In this document: one piece after another, positions 1 through 8,095 of the stretch
Numbering within the stretch: position 1 is the first letter of the stretch
How the letters are laid out: each line of letters opens with the position of its first letter
Source: Chthonomonas sp.
GTDB lineage: Bacteria; Armatimonadota; Fimbriimonadia; Fimbriimonadales; Fimbriimonadaceae
NCBI GenBank assembly: GCA_016788425.1
Contig: JAEURQ010000004.1
Location: 248,001 to 312,000, forward strand
Length of the DNA: 64,000 nucleotides
Reading direction: 5' to 3'
Made by a program: the position numbers and the translations under genes
The notes under the pieces: model-generated
What the model saw: only the letters and a program-made list of their open reading frames with translations
The model's database searches: none
Told to the model about the DNA's origin: nothing

Positions 1-673
1 CGGCGGATTCAAAGTGCGGAACCTGCTCGCCGAACAATCGGTGCGGCGGTTGCGATTCGATGAACCGCGCGAAGACCTGCGCCACCGGCGTGGCGTCGCC
101 GCCAAAGGGGACCGTGCCGCCCGATTCCAACAGGACCCGCGCAAACTCGCTTTGCGCCGGCAGCAGTTTTCCCTCTTCGATCCAGCGACGGAGTTGCCGC
201 GAGGAGTCGTCGGTGACTTGTTTGCGGCGCAGCGCCAGGAACTTGCTGCGCCAATCCACGAGCTCGCCCAACGAACCCGAGAACAGTCGCGCCGAGCTGA
301 CTCGCGGCGACTGCACCAGGCTCACTTCCTCGATCGAGTCGAGTTCGGCCGAAAGGCCGATGCTCAGCGACTTGGCGTCGCTACGCTCGATGAGGGCGTT
401 GGCTTCGGGCGAAAGGTGGACGGTGCCAAAGAGCTCGCTGCCCTCGACCCACACTTGGGTCAGTCGCCCGAGTTCCAGCGGCGACGTCGCGTGCTCAATG
501 AGCACTGGCACGGGTTCGCCAAACCGCTGCGCCAGACGTTCCAGGTCGGCGGCCTCAAACTCCACGCCCTTGTCCGGGTAGGAGCCAGCCTCAAACAGCT
601 TGGCCGAACGTTCAATCCATTCTTGATTTTCATCCATGTACGCCGGGTTGGCGTTTACATAGACATACGTCAA
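1..673 (-). CDS. HK97-type prohead protease-like protein (S78-like), C-terminus outside window
   Basis: The frame runs off the left edge; about 224 codons are present. Residues 55-61 (VPVLIEH), 102-106 (SLSIG) and 116-123 (EVSLVQSP) follow the order of the HK97/S78 prohead protease core, where a His and a Ser are catalytic; here these would be His61 and Ser104. Numbering assumes the TTG at 673-671, chosen because its TTGA overlaps the TGA stop of the acetyltransferase gene, a coupling also seen at lptG in this window. An alternative start is the ATG at 637. Neither has a clear Shine-Dalgarno site. No capsid, portal or terminase gene is visible nearby, and the gene is the last visible member of the parA-parB operon. 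The family call rests on motif order only; it could be a domesticated protease or an unrelated protein with a similar core. Confidence 0.6.
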   Translation of the reverse strand, partial: MTYVYVNANPAYMDENQEWIERSAKLFEAGSYPDKGVEFEAADLERLAQRFGEPVPVLIEHATSPLELGRLTQVWVEGSELFGTVHLSPEANALIERSDAKSLSIGLSAELDSIEEVSLVQSPRVSSARLFSGSLGELVDWRSKFLALRRKQVTDDSSRQLRRWIEEGKLLPAQSEFARVLLESGGTVPFGGDATPVAQVFARFIESQPPHRLFGEQVPHFESA

Positions 674-1272
674 CTAATCCATTCAAGGAGCGCGGCGGAA
701 TCGCCGGATTCGGGATCAGGCATGTAGTCGCGAATCACGTCCACCAGGGTCAACCCCATCGCGAGCAAAGGGCTGAGCGTCCTGTCCTGCCGCTGACGCT
801 CGCTCACCGCTTGGCAATACGCGCCTGGGTCTTCGAATCCACTCCCTGCGAAATCGGGGATGCGGCACGCGGTGCCATAACGAACTAAGCCGAGTTGCCG
901 CACACACGCAAACCGCGCCTCGTACAGGGCGCGGGCGATGCCGCGGCGACGGAACCCCGGATGCACGCTGATGTCGGCGCCGTACAGCGTGGTGCCATGG
1001 GGCTCATAGTTGCGGAACTCGAATCCGCCGAGCGTCTCCTCCCAGGGTAGGTGCGCTTGCCAGGTCGCCTCGCTGATGCGCAGGGCACTGGCCGACCCGA
1101 CAATCTGCCCCTTGATGTCGGCGACAAACTGTCCCTCGGGAAACGTGATCAAGTGCGCGAGCAGATGCTGCCCTTGCCACAATTGATCCGCCGGAAACGG
1201 CTCGGGAAAGCACGCGCGTTGCAGCGCCACCACGCCCGCCACGTCGCCGACCAGCATCGGCCGCACGTGCAT
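670..1272 (-). CDS. GNAT-family N-acetyltransferase
   Basis: A 200-residue protein with the acetyl-CoA binding signature of GNAT enzymes: an ADISVHPGFRRRGIARALYE stretch (V/I-x-P-x-x-R-x-x-G-I-A) at about residues 98-117, preceded by the central beta strands. Such enzymes transfer an acetyl group from acetyl-CoA to an amine; the substrate cannot be read from the sequence. The ATG overlaps the parB stop by one base (TGATG), and its own TGA lies in a TTGA overlap with the next gene, so it is translated as part of the par operon. The C-terminal 60 residues lie beyond the usual GNAT core. Confidence 0.8.
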   Translation of the reverse strand: MHVRPMLVGDVAGVVALQRACFPEPFPADQLWQGQHLLAHLITFPEGQFVADIKGQIVGSASALRISEATWQAHLPWEETLGGFEFRNYEPHGTTLYGADISVHPGFRRRGIARALYEARFACVRQLGLVRYGTACRIPDFAGSGFEDPGAYCQAVSERQRQDRTLSPLLAMGLTLVDVIRDYMPDPESGDSAALLEWIS

Positions 1273-2114
1273 CAGAGCGAAACGCCGAGGCGCTCCAAAA
1301 TCTGCTGAAGCTCTTCGTCGGAGTGGTAACTAATCGTCATCCGACCGCCAACCTTGCCCGGCTGAATCTCGGTCTGCGAACCCAGATAGGTGCTCAACGC
1401 ACGCTCCAACGCGCTGAGGTTGGGGTCTTTCGGCACGACCGCGCGGGTCGGGTTGGTTTCCGGCGCGGTCTTGCCCGAGACAAGTCGCTCCACTTCGCGA
1501 ACCGTAAGCCCGATTTCCAAAATCTTTTTGAACAGCGCAAGCTGCTGCACGGCGCTATCGAGCCCCAGCAGCGCCCGGGCGTGGCCCTCGCTGATGACGC
1601 CCTGCTCCAGCGCGTCCTGAATATCCGCCGGCAGACGAAGCAGCCGCATGGTGTTGGCCACCGTCGCCCGATTCTTGCCGACGCGGGTCGCGATTTGCTC
1701 TTGCGTCAGGCCATAGAGGTCGGAAAGCTCCTTGAAGGCGCGCGCGCATTCAATCGGGCTGATGTCTTCGCGCTGAATGTTTTCGATCAGCGCCATCTGC
1801 AGCACGTCTTGCGACGTGGCGGCGCGAATGAGCGCCGGAACCTCGGTGAGCCCGGCCAGTTTTGCGGCGCGATAGCGCCGCTCGCCGGCGATGATTTCGT
1901 ACTTGGAATCCGCGACCGCGCGCACCAAAATCGGTTGCAACAGCCCATGCTCCTTAATGGAGGCGGCGAGTTCGGCGATGGTGTCGTCGTCGAACCGGGT
2001 CCGCGGCTGTTGCCGGTTGGGCGTGATCTCGGCCAGCGCCAGGGTGGATACTCCGGTATCTACCTGCTGCTCCTCGATCAGTTGTGCGAGTCCTTTCCCT
2101 AGTGCGCGCCGCAT
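1272..2114 (-). CDS. parB: ParB/Spo0J chromosome-partitioning protein
   Basis: A 280-residue DNA-binding CTPase that loads at parS and works with ParA in origin segregation. Visible are the ParB N-terminal box (PNRQQPRTRFD, about 32-42), the CTP-binding motifs GERRYRA (77-83) and ENIQRED (111-117), and a helix-turn-helix around 136-160 (LTQEQIATRVGKNRATVAN). The C-terminus carries the shorter dimerisation domain. The start overlaps the end of parA by 16 bases and a GGAGGAG/AAGG stretch lies upstream, so the two are co-translated. No canonical parS palindrome was found in this window. Confidence 0.95.
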   Translation of the reverse strand: MRRALGKGLAQLIEEQQVDTGVSTLALAEITPNRQQPRTRFDDDTIAELAASIKEHGLLQPILVRAVADSKYEIIAGERRYRAAKLAGLTEVPALIRAATSQDVLQMALIENIQREDISPIECARAFKELSDLYGLTQEQIATRVGKNRATVANTMRLLRLPADIQDALEQGVISEGHARALLGLDSAVQQLALFKKILEIGLTVREVERLVSGKTAPETNPTRAVVPKDPNLSALERALSTYLGSQTEIQPGKVGGRMTISYHSDEELQQILERLGVSL

Positions 2115-2887
2115 CCTTCTAAAATCTCCTCCGCTAACTGATTGTACGCAACCGCGCCCTTGCTTGTGGGGAATCGCTCCAGTGCGCTCTCTCCGAAGCC
2201 GGGCGATTCGCTAAGACGGACGTTGCGCGGAATGTGGATTGACGACACGCGGTCGCCAAAAAACTTGTGGACCTCCTCCATCACTTGCTGCGTCAGGCGG
2301 TTGCGAGAATCCACCATCGTGAGCACCACCTTTTCGATGGTGAGGCCCGGATTGATGCGGCGTCGAACCACGTCAATGGTCTTCATGAGTTGGCTCAGAC
2401 CCTCCAGCGCGTAGAATTCGCATTGCATGGGGACGATGAGTTTGTGGCTCGCCGCCAGAATGTTGATGGTGAGAATGCCCAGGCTCGGCGGCCCATCAAT
2501 GATCACCGTGTCGTAGCGGCCCTCCAACGTCGCCAGCGCGTCACGCAGGATGAGCTCTTTGCCGACCGCGTTGAGCAGAAGCGGCTCCGCGCCCGCCAAA
2601 TCCAGCGTGGCCGGAATGAGGTCGAGGTTGTCGCGGACGTTGAGGATGGCCGGTTGCAACTCAGCGGCGGTCGTGTCAGGCTCGTCGATCATCGCCTGAA
2701 AGACGTCGAACAACGTGTGCGGCACGCGGGTTTTCTCGACGCCAAAGCCCGAGGTCGCGTTGCCCTGCGGGTCGGCATCCACCGCCAGCACCCGCTGACC
2801 CTTCAGCGCCAAACCGTGGGCGAGATTCACGGTGGTGGTGGTCTTGCCCACCCCTCCCTTTTGATTCACAACGCCCCAAATGGTCAT
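2099..2887 (-). CDS. parA: ParA/Soj chromosome-partitioning ATPase
   Basis: A 262-residue deviant Walker-A ATPase. KGGVGKTTT at residues 10-18 carries the signature lysine, and VIIDGPPSLG is the Walker B region. It binds DNA nonspecifically in the ATP state and drives ParB-parS segregation. It is the first gene of the parA-parB-GNAT-protease operon. The ATG at 2887 lies 6 nt after a perfect TATAAT with no Shine-Dalgarno site, so its mRNA is probably leaderless. Confidence 0.95.
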   Translation of the reverse strand: MTIWGVVNQKGGVGKTTTTVNLAHGLALKGQRVLAVDADPQGNATSGFGVEKTRVPHTLFDVFQAMIDEPDTTAAELQPAILNVRDNLDLIPATLDLAGAEPLLLNAVGKELILRDALATLEGRYDTVIIDGPPSLGILTINILAASHKLIVPMQCEFYALEGLSQLMKTIDVVRRRINPGLTIEKVVLTMVDSRNRLTQQVMEEVHKFFGDRVSSIHIPRNVRLSESPGFGESALERFPTSKGAVAYNQLAEEILEGCGAH

Positions 2888-2893
2888 AGGTCA

Positions 2894-2899
2894 ATTATA
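2894..2899 (-). promoter_or_regulatory. -10 box of the parA promoter (leaderless type)
   Basis: TATAAT on the minus strand, ending 6 nt before the parA ATG, which puts the expected transcription start at the start codon. A weak TTCGGT lies 18 nt upstream as a possible -35. The spacer contains half of the long inverted repeat at 2903-2939. Confidence 0.6.
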
Positions 2900-2902
2900 C
2901 AG

Positions 2903-2939
2903 GCAAGCCTGCCCCAGACCGAAGTCGAAGCAGGCTTGC
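2903..2939. promoter_or_regulatory. Inverted repeat upstream of parA
   Basis: Perfect 10-bp arms GCAAGCCTGC (2903-2912) and GCAGGCTTGC (2930-2939) are separated by 17 nt. The proximal arm is within a shorter palindrome, CAGGCAAGCCTG, that abuts the parA -10 box. It could be an operator for par autoregulation or a weak terminator of the upstream gene; there is no T-run on the minus-strand side. Confidence 0.4.
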
Positions 2940-2958
2940 GTTTTGCGCGGATTGCGGC

Positions 2959-4164
2959 TCAGCGTCGCCAGTCGTCGTCGCCGAATTGGCCGTCGTTGAT
3001 GGCAAATTCCACGATTTGGTAGTTGCCGTAGCGACCTTCTTCGAGCGTGTAGCTGTGCCACGCGGTGCGCTGGTTGCGCCAGGCATCGTAATAGATGTGC
3101 TCGGCCGTCACCCGCACCGTGCTGCACGATCGGTCGTGTTGCACTTGGCGAATGTGGTAGTTCTTCGTCCGCGAGTTCTCAATGAGGTCGGCCATCATGT
3201 CGTAGAAGTCGTCGCTTCCCAACGAGTAAGGTCGCTCCCACCGACTGCGAATGGTCACTCGGTCGCGGCGGGGAATGAGTTCGCCGATGATGCGGGGATC
3301 ATCCTTGTCGAACGCTCGGTCAATCGCCGAAACCGCCATATCCACGCCGTAAGAATCCGATCGGCGGTCGTAGCGCGACCGCGCTTCCCAGCGGTACGTG
3401 TAGCCGAGGTCAACGCGCAGATTCCAGCAATTGTCAAAGCTGATTCGCGTCGTGCTGACGTAACCCGGAAGGTACGAGTAGCTGTACCACGGCGAGAGCG
3501 CGCAACCGTTGTTCACGCTAAAGCTGTAGAACGGATACGAGAAATTGCTATCCGACCAGTACGGATCGTAGTGGTAGTAGCCGGTGCGCCAACGCACGTT
3601 GTTGCCGTTGTTGTAGCCGCCGCGGTTCACGCGGACGCTTTCTTCGCGGTTGGCTTGGCGTCGAATGTCGCTGTAGCTCGGAATGTCTTGCACCTGAACG
3701 TAGTCGCGGGTGTTGCTGCCGCGCACTGAGGCGTTGTTATTGCCCTTGTAAGTGCTTTGGCCCGAACGCCCTTGCGAGGTTTGCTGCGGTCGCCCTCGGT
3801 CCGGCACGATAATCGGGTCGCGACCCGAACGGCTGCCGCCGTCGCGTGCGGGGGGATTGTCGCGCACCGGCACGGTGCCGCTGCCGCCGCCGCGGGTTCC
3901 ACCGGAACTGCTGCCGCCGCCTTGGCTGTTACCGCCGCCGCCGTTGCCTTTGCCGCCGCCTTGACTGCTTCCGCCGCCGCCGTTGCCTTTGCCGCCGCCT
4001 TGACTGCTTCCGCCGCCTTGGCTATTGCCGCCGCCGCCGTTGCCGTTGCCTTTACCGCCGCCACCTCGGCCTCCACCGAGCAAATCGTCCATGGCGAAGC
4101 TCGCCATCGTCGGCGCGACCAGAACAATCGCGGCCATCCATCGAACATAGGAATTGGTTTTCAT
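2959..4164 (-). CDS. Secreted Gly/Ser/Asn-rich repeat protein
   Basis: A 401-residue protein. Residues 1-24 form a signal peptide (MKTNSYVRWMAAIVLVAPTM, then ASFA). Residues about 30-95 are a low-complexity stretch of GGGG, KGNG and SQGGG units, a linker about 40 residues long follows, and then a Tyr/Arg/Asp-rich segment and a folded-looking domain (about 270-400) with two Cys and many aromatic residues. A GAGGAGAG Shine-Dalgarno site lies 5 nt before the ATG and a TACAAT -10-like hexamer lies upstream. The function is not recognised. It may be a surface or envelope-associated protein. Confidence 0.75.
   Translation of the reverse strand: MKTNSYVRWMAAIVLVAPTMASFAMDDLLGGGRGGGGKGNGNGGGGNSQGGGSSQGGGKGNGGGGSSQGGGKGNGGGGNSQGGGSSSGGTRGGGSGTVPVRDNPPARDGGSRSGRDPIIVPDRGRPQQTSQGRSGQSTYKGNNNASVRGSNTRDYVQVQDIPSYSDIRRQANREESVRVNRGGYNNGNNVRWRTGYYHYDPYWSDSNFSYPFYSFSVNNGCALSPWYSYSYLPGYVSTTRISFDNCWNLRVDLGYTYRWEARSRYDRRSDSYGVDMAVSAIDRAFDKDDPRIIGELIPRRDRVTIRSRWERPYSLGSDDFYDMMADLIENSRTKNYHIRQVQHDRSCSTVRVTAEHIYYDAWRNQRTAWHSYTLEEGRYGNYQIVEFAINDGQFGDDDWRR
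3893..4076. repeat. Tandem Gly-codon repeat inside the secreted protein gene
   Basis: Imperfect units of about 36 bp built from GCCGCCGCC and CTTTGCC/CTTGACTG blocks (as read on the plus strand) encode repeated SQGGGKGNGGGG segments. The near-identity of neighbouring units suggests slippage or recombination-driven length change. Confidence 0.75.
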
Positions 4165-4279
4165 TAAAACTCTCCTCTCAAAGCATTGTACGCTTACTTT
4201 CTCCCCCAGTTACGCCGCGATTCGTCGGTGCGGGCCTCAAGCCTCAGTTCGAGATCTGATCCAAGATTGCGAATTGGGG

Positions 4280-4726
4280 TCAGATAGGCTCCATCTTCCG
4301 AAGTGCCTCGCGCATGACATCGGCCATTTCGATCTCCGCAAGAGTTTCCATCAGCCTCTTGTGTTCCGGGCTCATCCTGCTTGCCCTTAGTTGACTATAG
4401 GCGTACGCGATCGCTTCATCTCCCTCTCCGCTTGGATCAATCTCCGGTTGTAAACGAACATATCGTAGATAATCGGGGACCTCGGTAGAAGCATCTCGAT
4501 ACAACGAGTGCATCTCCGGATCAAAGATGAGCCCCAAGCTCGCTGCCAATTCAATCGCCACTGGTTTCAGGCGCTCTGCTTCACCCCGCAGTTCACTGTC
4601 CTTTTCAGAGATCTTTGCGGACCTATCGCGGTCCCTCGCTAGATGGCGACGCTTACTACGTGCACACTCTGCGCGCCACACAAGGTGCTCAGCTAATCGA
4701 GTTACTTCGAATTCGTCGTCATCCAC
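4280..4726 (-). CDS. Hypothetical protein, charged and helical
   Basis: A 148-residue protein, soluble and predicted largely helical. It is rich in Glu, Arg and Lys, with a likely coiled stretch at about 20-55 (RSKRRHLARDRDRSAK). No family is recognised. Base composition is noticeably less GC-rich than its neighbours, which hints at a different origin. The GTG start at 4726 lies 6 nt after TACGAT with no Shine-Dalgarno site, matching the leaderless pattern seen at other genes here. About 115 bases separate it from the Gly-rich gene on one side and the isocitrate dehydrogenase gene on the other. Confidence 0.55.
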   Translation of the reverse strand: MDDDEFEVTRLAEHLVWRAECARSKRRHLARDRDRSAKISEKDSELRGEAERLKPVAIELAASLGLIFDPEMHSLYRDASTEVPDYLRYVRLQPEIDPSGEGDEAIAYAYSQLRASRMSPEHKRLMETLAEIEMADVMREALRKMEPI

Positions 4727-4831
4727 GCAGATATCGTAACCTCAAAGTGTGATTTTTGCACTACCAGGTTGCCTAAGTGCAAGCTACTGACAGAAAATTT
4801 CCTCCTGTTTTGCCCATGAAAAGGAACCGAT

Positions 4832-4837
4832 CATACT
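4832..4837 (+). promoter_or_regulatory. -10 box of the isocitrate dehydrogenase promoter (leaderless type)
   Basis: CATACT ends 6 nt before the ATG at 4844. TTGCCC at 4810-4815 gives a -35 with a 16-bp spacer. No Shine-Dalgarno site lies between the -10 box and the start codon. Confidence 0.5.
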
Positions 4838-4843
4838 AAGTAT

Positions 4844-5857
4844 ATGAGCAAGCGACAGATCGCCGTGATTCCGGGCGACGGAATTGGCCCAGAAATCATG
4901 GAGGCGGTCATCGCCATCCTCGAGACCACCGGATTTTCCGCCGACTGGGTGTACCTCGACGCCGGGCTGAGCGCCGTGGACAAGGGCCTGGACCCCATGC
5001 CCAAGGAAACCCTCGACAAGATTCGCGACATCGGCGTCGCCCTCAAAAGCCCGACGACCACGCCCAAAGGCGGCGGCCACAGCTCGGCCAACGTCGCGCT
5101 GCGCAAGGCGCTCGACCTCTTTGCCAACGTGCGTCCCGCCAAGACGCTGCCCGGCGTCAAGGGGCCGTTTGCCGACAAGAATCTCGACATCATCATCGTG
5201 CGCGAAAACACGGAAGACCTTTACGCGGGCATCGAGTTTATGCCGCACCCGGATATCGCGCAGGGCGTCAAGGTCATCACCCGTCCGGGTTGCCACCGCA
5301 TCGCCAAGTACGCGTTCGAAATGGCCCGCAGCCAGGGTCGCAAGCGCGTGAGCGCCATCCACAAGGCCAACATCATGAAGCTGTGCGACGGCATGTTCCT
5401 TGAAGAGTTTTATAAGGTCGCCAAGGATTACTCGGAGATTCAAGCCGACGACATCATCGTGGATAACTGCTGTATGCAGTTGGTCACGCGGCCCGAGCAG
5501 TTTGACGTGATGGTCACCGAAAACCTCTACGGCGACATCGTAAGCGATCTCTGCGCGGGGTTGGTCGGTGGACTCGGACTCGCGCCGGGTGCGAACATCG
5601 GCCAAAACTGCGCCGTGTTCGAGGCCGTGCACGGCTCCGCGCCTGACATCGCCGGAAAGGGCGTGGCCAATCCCACCGCTCTGCTCATGAGTGCGGTCAT
5701 GATGCTGCGTCACTTGGGCCACATGGAGCAAGCCGACAAACTACAACAGTCGGTGCTGCGGGTATGCCAAGACGGCAAGTGTTTGACCATTGACCTCGGC
5801 GGCAAGGCCAGCACGCGCGAGTTTCAGGTGGAAGTCATTTCGCAGGCGAAAGGCTAA
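4844..5857 (+). CDS. NAD-dependent isocitrate dehydrogenase (isocitrate/isopropylmalate dehydrogenase family)
   Basis: A 337-residue beta-decarboxylating dehydrogenase. Visible are the N-terminal PGDGIGPEI (9-17), the substrate loop SSANVALRK with a following NVRP, the ENTEDLYAG motif, the catalytic Lys in AIHKANIMK and the metal-binding Asp cluster near YGDIVSDL. The SxN substrate loop favours isocitrate (TCA cycle, isocitrate to 2-oxoglutarate) over isopropylmalate or homoisocitrate, but this is not certain without structural comparison. The length fits the short NAD-type IDH. Its stop overlaps the convergent tyrA stop by 4 bases. Confidence 0.8.
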   Translation: MSKRQIAVIPGDGIGPEIMEAVIAILETTGFSADWVYLDAGLSAVDKGLDPMPKETLDKIRDIGVALKSPTTTPKGGGHSSANVALRKALDLFANVRPAKTLPGVKGPFADKNLDIIIVRENTEDLYAGIEFMPHPDIAQGVKVITRPGCHRIAKYAFEMARSQGRKRVSAIHKANIMKLCDGMFLEEFYKVAKDYSEIQADDIIVDNCCMQLVTRPEQFDVMVTENLYGDIVSDLCAGLVGGLGLAPGANIGQNCAVFEAVHGSAPDIAGKGVANPTALLMSAVMMLRHLGHMEQADKLQQSVLRVCQDGKCLTIDLGGKASTREFQVEVISQAKG

Positions 5858-6678
5858 GCCTCGCCGCCCCGCCGAATCCGGTCTGCCTCGGTCAAAAAGG
5901 CTTCAAGCTCCTCGTCGGAACCCGCCGCGAGGAGCGCATCCACATCCTCGATCTTGGCCTTTAGCGCGGCCAAGTGCGCGCGGACATGCTCGCGGTTTTG
6001 CGGAAGAATCTGCGCCCACAACTCGGCGTAGTTGCCGCCCACGCGGGTGAGGTCGCGCCACGATCCGCCGCCCAACCCCACGTGGCTGAGCCCCAAACTT
6101 TGGTGCAACAGCACCGCCGCCAAGATGTGCGGCAAATGCGAAAGCAGCCCCAAGTGGCGGTCGTGCTCCTCGCTCGACATCCAAATCGGTTGCGCGTCGA
6201 GCGCGTACACCATCGTCTCCACGCGGTGACGCACCTCACGGCTCGGCTCAAAGTCATCGCAAAGCGCCCATGGCGCGTCCACAAACAAATCGGGATCGGC
6301 CAGGCTGTGGTGGCTGGCGCTCTTGCCGGCGATCGGGTGGCCGCCGACGAAATGGGAGCCAATGGGGGCCGCCGAATCGCGGAAACTGCCCTTGATGCTG
6401 GCGACGTCGGTCACGACCGAATCGGATTGCCGCAATGCGGCGACCTCGTCGAGCACCGACGCGAGCGTTCGCGGCGGAGTTGCCACGACCCACAAGTCGG
6501 CTTGTTCGGCGCGGCTGAGCTCGGACGCCCCGTAGGCGTCCAATCCGAGTTCGCGAAAGTGATCCACCGCGGGCACGGACGTGTCAAAACCCAGCAGGCG
6601 ATCGGTCAAACCGCTCGCCGCTAGACCACGCAAAATGGACCCGCCGATCAAGCCTAACCCGACAACTGCAACAACCAC
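5854..6678 (-). CDS. tyrA: Prephenate dehydrogenase
   Basis: About 274 residues. The N-terminal Rossmann motif GLGLIGGS begins near residue 8, followed by VVATPP, VTDVASIK and GGHPIAGK, the order typical of TyrA enzymes that oxidatively decarboxylate prephenate to 4-hydroxyphenylpyruvate in tyrosine synthesis. I place the start at the GTG at 6678 because AAAGGGG lies 3-4 nt upstream and a longer frame would add 11 residues ahead of the first beta strand. A TACAAT-like -10 lies farther upstream. No ACT or chorismate mutase domain is fused. Confidence 0.88.
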   Translation of the reverse strand: MVVAVVGLGLIGGSILRGLAASGLTDRLLGFDTSVPAVDHFRELGLDAYGASELSRAEQADLWVVATPPRTLASVLDEVAALRQSDSVVTDVASIKGSFRDSAAPIGSHFVGGHPIAGKSASHHSLADPDLFVDAPWALCDDFEPSREVRHRVETMVYALDAQPIWMSSEEHDRHLGLLSHLPHILAAVLLHQSLGLSHVGLGGGSWRDLTRVGGNYAELWAQILPQNREHVRAHLAALKAKIEDVDALLAAGSDEELEAFLTEADRIRRGGEA

Positions 6679-6739
6679 GACCCCTTTCCCAACAGTATTG
6701 TAGCCTAGCAACTCAGGCCAAAACAGTCAAAATAGAGTC

Positions 6740-7621
6740 GTGAGTGCCGTCAGCGGATTTCGCGCCATCTCCACGTTTCTCGAAATGATCAAATTCGAGC
6801 ATTCGATCTTCGCGCTACCGTTCGCGATGATCGGCATGATGTGGGGATCGCTCGCCGCGACGGGCTCGGCGTGGCCGGGTTGGGCCAAGTTCGGCTGGAT
6901 TCTGTTGGCCATGGTCAGTTGCCGATCCGCCGCCATGGCGTACAACCGTATTGCCGACCGCGACATTGATGCCCTCAATCCGCGCACCAAGATGCGCGCC
7001 ATCCCCGCTGGACTGCTCCGGCTCGGCACCGCGAACCTGCTGTTCTTCATCTCGCTGGGGCTGTTCTTCGGCTCGGCGGCGATGCTCGGCTATTGGCCGC
7101 TCGTGCTCAGTCCGGTCGCCGCTTTTGTCACCCTCATCTACAGTCGCACCAAGCGGTTTACGCCGCTTTGCCATCTGGTTCTGGGGTTGGGGTTGGCCAT
7201 TGCGCCGGGCGCGGCTTACTTGGCAGTTGCCGGGTTTGTCCGGCCGGAAATCGTGGCGCTCATGGTCGCCGTGATCGGCTGGACCGCCGGATTCGACATC
7301 ATTTACGCCTTACAAGACGAGGAATTCGACCGGGAGCATGGGCTACGATCCATCCCCGAGACGCTCGGCAAGGTGGGTGCCATGCGAGTCAGCCGCGCCC
7401 TGCACACGGTCGCCATCGTCGCCCTGCTAGGGGCGACGTGGCTCGCGGACGGCGGGCTATGGGGTTGGGTGGGGGTTGGGTTTGTCGCCAGCGTGCTCGC
7501 CTTTGAGCAATCGCTGGTCAAACCGCATGATCTGAGCCGTGTGAACCTCGCCTTTTTCACCCTCAACGGGTTTGTCAGCCTTGGGTTCTTTGGCTTTTGC
7601 CTACTCGATATCCTGCTCTAA
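6740..7621 (+). CDS. UbiA-family polyprenyltransferase (probable menaquinone/futalosine-route enzyme)
   Basis: A 293-residue integral membrane enzyme with about eight hydrophobic segments. The two Asp-rich prenyl-diphosphate/Mg sites are visible: NRIADRDIDALNPRTKMR at about residue 71-88 and ALQDEEFDREHG in the C-terminal half. UbiA enzymes attach a polyprenyl chain to an aromatic acid. In bacteria without ubiquinone synthesis this subgroup often serves futalosine-pathway menaquinone synthesis, which is an inference here since no mqn gene is nearby. It starts at a GTG and is divergent from tyrA. Confidence 0.82.
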   Translation: MSAVSGFRAISTFLEMIKFEHSIFALPFAMIGMMWGSLAATGSAWPGWAKFGWILLAMVSCRSAAMAYNRIADRDIDALNPRTKMRAIPAGLLRLGTANLLFFISLGLFFGSAAMLGYWPLVLSPVAAFVTLIYSRTKRFTPLCHLVLGLGLAIAPGAAYLAVAGFVRPEIVALMVAVIGWTAGFDIIYALQDEEFDREHGLRSIPETLGKVGAMRVSRALHTVAIVALLGATWLADGGLWGWVGVGFVASVLAFEQSLVKPHDLSRVNLAFFTLNGFVSLGFFGFCLLDILL

Positions 7622-7953
7622 GCCGCCATACGGTAGATCTCACGACCTTCCAACACGGCTTGCAGGTTTTGACTCGTCAGCGCCTCGACCAAGCTTTGAT
7701 CCTCGGCCACGAACACCAGGCGAGCACCATTGATCGCCAAAAGGTCGCGCAACCGATTGATCTGGTCGTGAGCGCCCTCGTCAAATCGTTTTACAAATGT
7801 GGTGTCCAAAACGAATTCCCAGCCGGCAACATCGCCCGCCACGAATTCATCCACCAAGTCGTCCACCATCACGCTGACTTCGCCCGCGGTAATCACGCCG
7901 CCCAGGCTCGCCTCAATTGCGTTGTTTTCTTGATCCCAGTTAAGTAGATACAT
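7618..7953 (-). CDS. STAS-like domain protein
   Basis: A 111-residue soluble protein. The strand/helix pattern (EASLGGVITAGEVSVMVDD early, then FVLDTT, ARLVFVAED and a C-terminal helix) resembles SpoIIAA/STAS-type folds, but there is no diagnostic phosphorylatable serine motif, so the family call is tentative. GGAGG lies 5 nt before the ATG. It is convergent with the prenyltransferase gene, with stops overlapping by 4 bases, and ends the transcript from this side. Confidence 0.55.
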   Translation of the reverse strand: MYLLNWDQENNAIEASLGGVITAGEVSVMVDDLVDEFVAGDVAGWEFVLDTTFVKRFDEGAHDQINRLRDLLAINGARLVFVAEDQSLVEALTSQNLQAVLEGREIYRMAA

Positions 7954-8002
7954 AATCCTCCGACAGGGGTCGTGTTCCGTGGCCGTTGGCCTGCGATTCC
8001 TA

Positions 8003-8025
8003 GTAAAACGTGCGGCCCCGCCGCA
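8003..8025 (-). terminator. Probable intrinsic terminator after hutI
   Basis: On the minus strand TGCGGC-GGG-GCCGCA is followed by CGTTTTAC. The T-run is short, so this is a moderate candidate. A second hairpin (CCGCAC/GTGCGG) lies between it and hutI. Confidence 0.4.
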
Positions 8026-8095
8026 ATCTGGTATTTGTCCGCACGGTAACGGTGCGGGCCGAAATCTTGCCAGCTAGTAACCCTGCCACCAGCAA

